From: Rhizobium sullae
GTDB lineage: Bacteria > Pseudomonadota > Alphaproteobacteria > Rhizobiales > Rhizobiaceae
Direction: 5' to 3'
DNA: 64,000 bases
NCBI RefSeq assembly: GCF_900169785.1
Contig: NZ_FWER01000015.1
Coordinates: forward strand, 85,381-149,380
Below are positions 1 through 6,403 of the stretch, piece by piece. A model generated the notes under the pieces. The model saw only the letters and a program-made list of their open reading frames with translations, was not told the origin of the DNA and made no database searches. A program made the translations under genes and the position numbers. Position 1 is the first letter of the stretch, and every line of letters begins with the position of its first letter.

Positions 1-459
1 TCGGGCTATTCACCCGAAAGCGCGGCCTTTCTCCAAAGGGCGGTTGCCGTTGGCGAGGCCCTTTTTCAAAAGGGAGCATCGCCCAACGTCCCGATTGTGC
101 TGGAGGCGCTCGCCCAACGAGGAGCCGCGACCGTCTCGATCGGCGGCGCTCATGCTCCGGTCGTCACTTCCGGAGAGTCGGTCACCTTGAACTGGCCAGG
201 GGCCTCGCCCGGGCAAGGCTTTGAGATATCCTTCGATACGGGTCCTGCGGTCGAGAAGAAGAGCGCAAGCGGTCCATGGGGCCTGTTGCGGTTTCTGGAC
301 GGGTCGCGCCTGCGGCCCCGCGAGGCCGGCCGGCGGTTCCTGGTCGATATCCGTGCCAAGGGGGCGCGCGCCTATCTTCAGATGTCCTTCGCAGGAGCTG
401 CCAACCCGGTGTCGGTACGCTCACTGATGCGCGGCTTGACCTGTCCGTTCACGCTCTGA
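1..459 (+). CDS. tssM: Type VI secretion TssM (IcmF/ImpL) C-terminal fragment
   Basis: The frame is open from base 1 to the stop at 457-459, so only the last 152 residues are present. TssM is the large inner-membrane protein of the type VI secretion membrane complex. The tail matches the family's C-terminal beta domain: a WPG motif followed by a GPWGLLRFLD block, then a segment ending in LTCPFTL, as seen at the end of many IcmF proteins. The start and the ATPase-like part lie outside the window. No other T6SS gene follows, so this is the edge of a cluster lying to the left. The assignment is from recognition of these C-terminal blocks only. Confidence 0.75.
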   Translation, partial: SGYSPESAAFLQRAVAVGEALFQKGASPNVPIVLEALAQRGAATVSIGGAHAPVVTSGESVTLNWPGASPGQGFEISFDTGPAVEKKSASGPWGLLRFLDGSRLRPREAGRRFLVDIRAKGARAYLQMSFAGAANPVSVRSLMRGLTCPFTL

Positions 460-656
460 ATGCAATATTCGTATTTTGGCACACGATACCCGTGCCGTCT
501 GGTCCGGAGCCGTCGCCGCCTTATTTAAGCTTTTCATCGAGAAGGCGGCGGTGGGTTCAAGGGTGAAGTGCGATTTGCGAAAGATACCAACGAGGTATCG
601 CTCGCTCAGACAAACGAGGGAAAAAGCGATGAATAATCAATGAGTAAATAAGGGAA

Positions 657-732
657 TGGTGGGCGATGAGAGACTCGAACTCCCGACATCCTCGGTGTAA
701 ACGAGGCGCTCTACCAACTGAGCTAATCGCCC
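657..732 (-). tRNA. tRNA-Val (anticodon TAC)
   Basis: Read on the minus strand, the gene starts GGGCGAT at 732 and closes with the matching ATCGCCC at 661-667. It has a D arm (AGCTCAGTTGGTAGAGC), an anticodon stem CCTCG/CGAGG around the loop TTTACAC (anticodon TAC, valine) and a TTCGAGT T loop. The discriminator A at 660 is followed by an encoded CCA (657-659). It separates the T6SS remnant from the methyltransferase gene. Confidence 0.95.
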
Positions 733-1003
733 TCGATGCCGCAACATCCAGCGTGAAGGCTCTCTACCGATATCGGCGCAGAACTGCAAGACCATCGCCG
801 GGTTTTTTCTCCAATTTTTTCAAACCCGCCATCATCAGGCCATGTGCGATGCGCGTACGCGTCAGATTATTGTGAACCGCAAAGGACGACTCCTTGGTCT
901 CGCAAGCTTTCGCGATGCGGGACTTGCGTATAGAGATGGGCTGGGTCGCGGCAACACCGGTGTTGTGCCGTGTCAGAAGAAACCACCCGTACTGGAGCAT
1001 AGA

Positions 1004-1609
1004 GTGAAAACGCGCGAAGAGCGGCTACGCCTAAGGAACAGCACACCTCGTACAAAGCTCGATTTTGTCCATACCGAAGGCGCCAAGCTGCTGCCTGATC
1101 GAAACGAGCTTCTCTATCGCCTTCCGAATCATGCAGTTGCGGCCGAGATTGGGGTCGCCGAAGGAGAGTTCACGTCTGAAATTCTCAAGCGGAATCACCC
1201 CTCAAAGCTGTTCCTGATCGATCCGTGGGGGATGGATCGCTACTCAGCGGGTATCACGACGGTGAGCGAGAAATTCGCTGATGAAATAGCCGACGGAACG
1301 GTGGTGATAAGGCAGGGTACGTCGCTCGACGCTTTGAGCACGTTCGACGACGGTTTTTTCGACTGGCTCTATATCGACACGGACCATTCCTTCGATCTCA
1401 CCTGGAAGGAGTTGGTCCTGGCAAACAGCAAGGTCAATCGTGGCGGGCGCATTGCGGGCCACGATTTCTGCACCGGAAACGCCGTAAAGCCGATCGTCTA
1501 TGGCGTCGTGGAAGCCGTCAACAAGTTCTGCGCGGAATACGGATGGCGTTTCGAATATCTGACGCTGGATCCGGATGCGCATTTTTCCTTCTGCCTGCAG
1601 CGCCTCTGA
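1004..1609 (+). CDS. Class I SAM-dependent methyltransferase
   Basis: About 201 residues if translation starts at the GTG at 1004, which has GGAG about 9 bases upstream. An ATG at 842 is in frame but runs through low-quality sequence with no ribosome site. The core resembles the Methyltransf_24/TylF type: a SAM-binding motif I (AAEIGVAEGEF), an acidic second strand (LFLIDPWG), and DWLYIDTDHSFD followed by GGRIAGHDF. Such proteins methylate sugars or small molecules, but the substrate cannot be told. It stands alone between a tRNA and a strong stem-loop. A role in surface polysaccharide or secondary metabolite modification is only a guess. Confidence 0.75.
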   Translation: MKTREERLRLRNSTPRTKLDFVHTEGAKLLPDRNELLYRLPNHAVAAEIGVAEGEFTSEILKRNHPSKLFLIDPWGMDRYSAGITTVSEKFADEIADGTVVIRQGTSLDALSTFDDGFFDWLYIDTDHSFDLTWKELVLANSKVNRGGRIAGHDFCTGNAVKPIVYGVVEAVNKFCAEYGWRFEYLTLDPDAHFSFCLQRL

Positions 1610-1620
1610 CGTGGCGCGAT

Positions 1621-1651
1621 GCGGTGCGCAGCCGAAATGGCTTCGCACCGC
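1621..1651 (+). terminator. Stem-loop after the methyltransferase gene
   Basis: GCGGTGCG (1621-1628) pairs with CGCACCGC (1644-1651), with an inner AGCC/GGCT stem and GAAAT loop. It begins 12 bases after the stop at 1609. There is no T run behind it, so it may act as a processing or stabilising hairpin rather than an intrinsic terminator. Confidence 0.45.
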
Positions 1652-1952
1652 GGTCACCTACCGAACTTTAATTGATATATTACCTATATAACATTCACTT
1701 ACGGCAAAAGCTTAAAGCTTTGCTTCCGATGTGGCGCAGAGCTATTCCAAAGTCGCTTTTGTCGTTCTGAAAAGTTCAACTTCCCTTTTAAATCTCGCGC
1801 TTAGCGATGCATTTTCGCCGGATTTTTTCGAATGCAGCAGAGGACTTTCAGGAATAAATCGACGGTGTGGCGCGCGCCCAGCGAACATGTCGCTGTCCTC
1901 ACGGGTCAGATCGGACACGCCGAAGGCGCTGAGCGAGATAGTTACGGAGCAG
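1652..1952. other. Intergenic, no gene seen
   Basis: About 300 bases, AT-rich around 1660-1850. A palindrome AAAGCTTxAAGCTTT lies near 1706-1721. Open frames here have no family resemblance or ribosome site. It separates two convergent genes. Confidence 0.5.
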
Positions 1953-2684
1953 TCACGAAGTGGCCTGCGCGCGCTGCTGCCGCACGCGGGAAATGCCGGT
2001 CATGGCAATCGCCAGCAATAGTGCAGCAGTTGCGATAAGCAGGAAGCCGCCGGCGGCGCGATAGACCAGGACGCCGAGGATCCCGCCGAACAGGAAGGCA
2101 AGGATCGTCTGGACATGCAAAAGGAGCTTGGCACGGTTCTGTTGCGCCTCACTCGGCCGCTCACTTCCGCGCAGGATGTCGAACGCCGTGCCAAGCTCGA
2201 TGCCGATATCGGTTGCCATGCCCGAAATATGCGTAGTCCTCACCCGCGCGTTAGAAATGCGCGTGACGACTGCATTTTGAAGGCCCATGAGAAAGGCGAG
2301 GCCAATCACCAGAACCGGTGCGCGCCATTCTCCGAGTAGCCAAAGATCGGCACAGCCGAGTACTGCAAGCAGTATCCCTTCCGTCAAGATACTGTAAGCG
2401 TAGATCGCATGCATATTGCGTCGGCGCCCGGCATTGATGAGCAGCGTCGAGACGGTCGCGCCCAGGATGAAGGTGACGATGATCGCAAGGTAAAACAGGG
2501 CCGAAAGCCACGCGCCGACGGCAATATGGTCGGAAAAGGTGGAGACGTTTCCGGTCATATTCGCGGAAAAGAAGCCGACTGCGTAAAATGCAGCCGCGTT
2601 GAGCGCGCCGGCTATCGCCGCCAGGCAAGAGGCGAGCTTTCTGTCAATCTGGTCGTTACGTTCGTGCCCTTGGCGGATCAGCAT
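1953..2684 (-). CDS. YoaK/DUF1275 family membrane protein
   Basis: 243 residues, the usual size of the DUF1275 (YoaK) family. After a short polar N terminus it has about six hydrophobic helices. Family blocks are visible: AGALNAAAFYAVGFFSANMTGN near residues 25-46 and the MGLQNAVVTRI...RTTHISGMATDIG block near 133-165, which carries the conserved TTH-x-SG-x-xTD signature. The protein should sit in the inner membrane; the transport role and substrate of this family are not known. It is a single gene, with the stem-loop and intergenic tract on its 3' side and a possible small gene on its 5' side. Confidence 0.85.
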   Translation of the reverse strand: MLIRQGHERNDQIDRKLASCLAAIAGALNAAAFYAVGFFSANMTGNVSTFSDHIAVGAWLSALFYLAIIVTFILGATVSTLLINAGRRRNMHAIYAYSILTEGILLAVLGCADLWLLGEWRAPVLVIGLAFLMGLQNAVVTRISNARVRTTHISGMATDIGIELGTAFDILRGSERPSEAQQNRAKLLLHVQTILAFLFGGILGVLVYRAAGGFLLIATAALLLAIAMTGISRVRQQRAQATS

Positions 2685-2833
2685 GGTTTGTCTTCAATAT
2701 TGCAGAGACCGGGAATAGTAACGAGGAAAGGTCAATGGGGCGTGAAACATTCGCGCGACGGGACTTTTGCGCAATGAGGTATCAACTGCCGCCAACCCCC
2801 AGACTCCTGAACTCATAGGGTCGCCGCGATCCT

Positions 2834-3007
2834 ATGGAGCGGTTACCGAAGCTTGTTGCGGACGAGTTGAAGAGGAACCGGACCGGCGCTGCGCTGCTGC
2901 AGCAGGAAGCGTTCGACATTGTGGTCCAGTCCTGCCTCCGAGTACTCGCCTGCTGCAGCATCTACGGTGTCTCCGACATCGCCGCAAGTATGTGCTCCCA
3001 TCTTTGA
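2834..3007 (+). CDS. Possible small protein or gene fragment
   Basis: A 57-codon frame from ATG 2834 to TGA 3005-3007 reads as a plausible protein (ELKRNRTGAALLQQEAF... followed by a cysteine-rich hydrophobic stretch ending ASMCSHL). It has third-position GC typical of the coding DNA around it. There is no clear Shine-Dalgarno site and an in-frame TAG lies just upstream, so it could be the remnant of a longer gene. I recognise no family. It lies in the 354-base gap between the DUF1275 gene and the toxin gene; the rest of that gap shows nothing else. Confidence 0.3.
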   Translation: MERLPKLVADELKRNRTGAALLQQEAFDIVVQSCLRVLACCSIYGVSDIAASMCSHL

Positions 3008-3038
3008 CGGACTGGTCGGCCCGCAATGAGAACGGCAG

Positions 3039-3473
3039 TCATCTCTTATAGACCTCCAACTTGAAAGGCGGATCTCGGGACGGATCCAACAGATCCACGC
3101 CGAAGGTTTCAAAGTGCTTGATGTTTCTGGTCGCGACGATAAGACCGTGACATTTCGCGATCGCAGCAATGCCTGCATCTATGCGATGCTTGTCGCTTTT
3201 ACCGACGATCAAGGCCCACTCTTTGGCAGCCTCTGCGTCCAAAGCAAGAATTCGATCTCTGAAGCTATCTTCGAATTCATCGATCGCCTGCAATCGACGA
3301 TCTGCGGCGGCCGGATCTTTTTTCCTCTCACTTTCGGCGCCCTTCCGCCTTTCCCACATGGTGAAGACGCAGATCGCCAATTGACTGTCGTCTACAGTCT
3401 TAATCCACTTCTTGACGTTGTCATTGCCGGTCATGCCCCTGATGACGTCTGCATCGAGCAGATACTTCAGCAC
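3039..3473 (-). CDS. vapC: PIN-domain toxin, VapC/FitB-like
   Basis: 144 residues, a full-length PIN domain ribonuclease. Acidic residues expected for metal binding are present: LLDADVI (Asp7 and Asp9), the Glu of MWERRKGAE, and Asp in HRIDAGIAAIAKCHGLIVATRN. The GTG start at 3473 abuts the TAG of the antitoxin gene, so the two are translated as a coupled pair in the order antitoxin-toxin. VapC toxins cleave tRNA or rRNA when freed from the antitoxin; the target here is unknown. Being at the end of the operon and fully open, it appears intact. Confidence 0.8.
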   Translation of the reverse strand: MLKYLLDADVIRGMTGNDNVKKWIKTVDDSQLAICVFTMWERRKGAESERKKDPAAADRRLQAIDEFEDSFRDRILALDAEAAKEWALIVGKSDKHRIDAGIAAIAKCHGLIVATRNIKHFETFGVDLLDPSRDPPFKLEVYKR

Positions 3474-4094
3474 CTAGGCGTTCCCGTCTTGATCTTCGTT
3501 TTCACCTTCATCGAAGACGCCTGCGGCCACCAGTGCGGCAAGCCCTCTTTTGATCGTCGTCGATGGGAAGGGCCTTCCGGGCTTTGGGTACGCACGCGCG
3601 TAGTTGATAGCTGCCTGCACCTGGCTTCGCTTCAAGGATGGAAAATCTTCCAATATTTGATCTACAGAAAGTCGGGGGGAGAGCGCCGCGATCTGGTAGG
3701 TCATGACGTTAGTGCCTTTTATAAAGGACTCGCCACCTCGGCTCTCTATCGCTCTCTTCGCGTCCTGTAGCATTTTCATTCGCGCCCTAAGTTCGCTGTC
3801 GGTCTTTCGAATATCGACCGCAATTACTCCAATCGTGGCGACCTTCGCGGCATCAGACAGTCGCGAGAACTCCTTGTAAAGGAGCTTCCTGCCCTGTGGC
3901 GAAAGGGCGTTGCCGAGACTTGGGTCCACCTTAAGAAAGCGAAGTTCGGCTTTCCCAAAAAGTCGCTGATTACTCACCCCCCGGCCTTTTGAAACGGGCG
4001 TGATCACTTTCTTATCGACTGCCCGTTGGACCTCGACTGTAGGACGGTCGACCAGGAACCCGGCTTCCGCGACCGTATACATCTCCTGCTTCAC
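3474..4094 (-). CDS. Antitoxin with DUF433-like C-terminal domain
   Basis: 206 residues. The first 60 or so look like a MerR-type helix-turn-helix (MYTVAEAGFLVDRPTVEVQRAV... then a KGRGVSNQRLF block). The last part (about 135-190) matches the DUF433 pattern of repeated helices, including LSVDQILEDFPSLKRSQVQAA and NYARAYPKPGRP. DUF433 proteins commonly pair with PIN toxins. The stop touches the start of the toxin gene. A strong promoter and an inverted repeat lie directly upstream, which fits the usual autorepression of such operons by the antitoxin or the complex. Confidence 0.7.
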   Translation of the reverse strand: MKQEMYTVAEAGFLVDRPTVEVQRAVDKKVITPVSKGRGVSNQRLFGKAELRFLKVDPSLGNALSPQGRKLLYKEFSRLSDAAKVATIGVIAVDIRKTDSELRARMKMLQDAKRAIESRGGESFIKGTNVMTYQIAALSPRLSVDQILEDFPSLKRSQVQAAINYARAYPKPGRPFPSTTIKRGLAALVAAGVFDEGENEDQDGNA

Positions 4095-4100
4095 GCTCAG

Positions 4101-4127
4101 ATCCCCAATTCATCTCCAGCTGGGGAT
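4101..4127 (-). promoter_or_regulatory. Likely operator of the toxin-antitoxin operon
   Basis: Inverted repeat ATCCCCA (4101-4107) / TGGGGAT (4121-4127) with a 13-base spacer. It sits 7 bases upstream of the antitoxin start and immediately downstream of the -10 box, the place expected for an autorepressor site. Confidence 0.5.
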
Positions 4128-4156
4128 AATATAGTGCCGCCGGCTCTACCGGTCAA
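4128..4156 (-). promoter_or_regulatory. Sigma-70-type promoter of the toxin-antitoxin operon
   Basis: On the minus strand TTGACC (4156-4151) is followed after exactly 17 bases by TATATT (4133-4128). Both boxes are near consensus and the -10 touches the inverted repeat. The remaining sequence from 4157 to 4477 holds no gene I can support. Confidence 0.6.
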
Positions 4157-4477
4157 GAATTGTGTCCGTTGTGCACTCGCACCCAATCCTCGGAAACGAA
4201 TGCACGATTGATCACCGCCCTTACCTGGAAAATGGCAACGTGCCCCGCAAGGCGCCCTGGATCTTAAGGCTAGAGATTCGCCATTCGATGGTTGGTGGCA
4301 GTACCTAATCGCAGACTTTTGATGAGCAAACCGTACGGGAGAATCCTACGCTGTCTGTCCAATTCGCACTACGACCACCTCATGCCTTACCATCAAACTC
4401 GGCTGATGCTTCGGGCTTGCTTCGGCCTTTCACTCGGCGGGCACCTATGGGAATGAAAGCGGAATACGACAGCAACA

Positions 4478-5257
4478 TCACAGCAGCTCGACGGCAGTGG
4501 CGAGCATGTAGCCGGCGCCGCGCTCGGTGGTGATGAGCTTCGGCTCGCTGGGGTTGACCTCAAGCTTGCGGCGCAGGCGCAGGATCTGCACGTCGATGCT
4601 GCGGTCAAACACCTCCTCGTCGTGCATCCGGCTCGCAATGAGAAGCTGCTCGCGGCTGAGGATTTGCTGCGGCGACCGCAAGAAGGCGGCAAGCAGGTTG
4701 AACTCGCCGGCGGTCAGCGGCGTTGGTTCGCCGGCCGGCGATATCAGGCGCCGCGTGCGCATGTCGAGCTCCCAGCCGGCGAAGCGGTAGCGTACCTGCT
4801 TCTTGCTGCCCGAATGCCGCCGTGCCACCTGCGATCGCCGGAGCACGGCGCGAACGCGCGCGAGCAGTTCCCTGAGGCTGAAGGGCTTCGTGATGTAGTC
4901 GTCGGCTCCGAGCTCCAGGCCGACGATGCGGTCCGCCTCGTCGCGCCGGTGGCCAGTGATGATGATGATGGGGGCCTCCGGCGGGCTGCCAAGCTGGCGC
5001 ATGATGTCGAGCCCATCTTCGCCGGCAAGCCTCATGTCGAGGATCAACAGGTCCACCGGCCGTTCGCTGAAGATCCGCGCCATGGCTTGGCTGCCGGCAA
5101 CGGCGGTGACGTTGAAGTTCTCGGCCTCGAGGTAATTGGTCAGCATATCGCGGATGTCGGGATCGTCGTCAACGACAAGGATATGCCTCGATGCCGTTCC
5201 CGGCTCGGCTCCGCCGTTCGGCGGCTGATCCTGATGCGTGTTTTGTGCAGCTGACAT
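4478..5257 (-). CDS. VirG-like OmpR-family response regulator
   Basis: 259 residues from the ATG at 5257 (MSAAQ); the frame continues upstream to 5353, but that would leave only 30 bases to the divergent gene. The receiver domain has ILVVDDDPD, the phosphorylation site in LLILDMRLAGEDG, and KPF. The winged-helix domain carries LTAGEFNLLAAFL, LSREQLLIASR, EVFDRSIDVQILRLRRKLE and TTERGAGY, which correspond block by block to Agrobacterium VirG as I recall it. VirG activates virulence promoters when phosphorylated by VirA. The gene is divergent from the MauG-like and VirA-like genes, so it is the probable partner of that kinase. No virB, virD or T-DNA features are visible, so its regulon must be something else. 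Confidence 0.8.
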   Translation of the reverse strand: MSAAQNTHQDQPPNGGAEPGTASRHILVVDDDPDIRDMLTNYLEAENFNVTAVAGSQAMARIFSERPVDLLILDMRLAGEDGLDIMRQLGSPPEAPIIIITGHRRDEADRIVGLELGADDYITKPFSLRELLARVRAVLRRSQVARRHSGSKKQVRYRFAGWELDMRTRRLISPAGEPTPLTAGEFNLLAAFLRSPQQILSREQLLIASRMHDEEVFDRSIDVQILRLRRKLEVNPSEPKLITTERGAGYMLATAVELL

Positions 5258-5383
5258 GTCCGCCGTCCGCAAACGTGGAACCTCTGGCCGAGTCGCTGCT
5301 TTATTAAACATCGATCTTCGGCGATTTATTGGCCGGGTGCCGATAATCGTCACGGCCGAACGCCCCTACCACAGGCTTGCTCG

Positions 5384-6403
5384 ATGACGCATGGGCATAT
5401 TGGTAAGGATTGGGCGGGGCTTTTTGTTCCGCTTTGCCTGGCAATGGCGGCACCGGCGCTGGCCCTGATGAAACAGCCTGCGCCCTTGCCCGAAGAGCCG
5501 ATTGCTCCGCTCGCAGCGGCCGGGCCTTCCGACCAGGCGAAGATTGCGCTTGGCGAGGGTCTGTTCAACGACGCCAGGCTGTCGCACGACGGTGTCTTTG
5601 CCTGCAGCTCCTGTCACAGGCTCGAGCTCAGCGGTGACGACGGCCAGGCCCGCTCCGTGGCAGCAGACGGAGAATCGCTCGATTTCAATGCCCCGACCGT
5701 TTTCAATTCGGCCTTCAGCTTCCGGCTGAATTGGCGCGGCAATTTCGACACCTTGGAAGAGCAGAACGAGGCGGTCCTGCTCGACGACAAGCTGATGAAC
5801 ACGAGCTGGGATGAATTGCTGCCGAAGCTGCGCTCCGACCGGAATTATGCAGAGCGCTTTGCCAGGATCTACGGCGAGGCTGCCAGCAGGGCGACGGTGC
5901 TCGACGCGCTGGCTGTCTTCCAGCGGTCGCTGATCACGGCCGATGCGCGCTTCGACCGCTATCTCAAGGGCGAGCGCGACGCCATCACGGCGGACGAGGA
6001 GCACGGCTATCAGCTCTTCAAGGCATATGGGTGCGTCGCGTGCCACCAGGGCGCAAATGTGGGCGGCAACCTTTTCCAGAAATTCGGCATCTTCCAGGAT
6101 CCGTTTGCCGGCCAGAAAGCACTCTCGGAGGCGGATCAGGGCCGCTTCGCGATCACCCGCGCCGAGGCCGACCGACATGTGTTCCGTGTCCCCAGCCTGC
6201 GCAATGTTGCCGTGACGTCTCCGTATTTTCATGACGGCCGCACCGGATCCCTCGGCGAAGCGGTGAAGATCATGGCTCGTAACCAGCTCGGTCGGGAGCT
6301 TGATCAGCGCGATTCCGACCTCATCGTCAAATTCCTGGGCACGTTGACCGGCGAATATCGCGGCCGGCCGCTGGCCAGCGCAGCCGAGCATCTCGAGCAA
6401 TGA
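5384..6403 (+). CDS. Diheme cytochrome c peroxidase, CcpA/MauG family
   Basis: 339 residues with an N-terminal hydrophobic signal (LFVPLCLAMAAPALAL), so periplasmic. Two heme-binding CxxCH motifs are present, ACSSCH near residue 69 and GCVACH near 218. Family blocks include NAPTVFNSAFSFRLNWRG and RVPSLRNVAVTSPYFHDGRTG near residues 265-290. Members reduce hydrogen peroxide or, like MauG, oxidise protein side chains through a high-valent diheme state. Its stop overlaps the start of the VirA-like kinase gene (ATGA at 6400-6403), so the two are translationally coupled. That is an unusual partner for a sensor kinase and suggests that redox state or substrate oxidation is tied to sensing. Confidence 0.8.
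   Translation: MTHGHIGKDWAGLFVPLCLAMAAPALALMKQPAPLPEEPIAPLAAAGPSDQAKIALGEGLFNDARLSHDGVFACSSCHRLELSGDDGQARSVAADGESLDFNAPTVFNSAFSFRLNWRGNFDTLEEQNEAVLLDDKLMNTSWDELLPKLRSDRNYAERFARIYGEAASRATVLDALAVFQRSLITADARFDRYLKGERDAITADEEHGYQLFKAYGCVACHQGANVGGNLFQKFGIFQDPFAGQKALSEADQGRFAITRAEADRHVFRVPSLRNVAVTSPYFHDGRTGSLGEAVKIMARNQLGRELDQRDSDLIVKFLGTLTGEYRGRPLASAAEHLEQ

Noticed and set aside
5366..6400. 344-codon minus-strand frame opposite the MauG-like gene
   Set aside because: Mirror of a gene with two clear heme motifs; no start site or family match.
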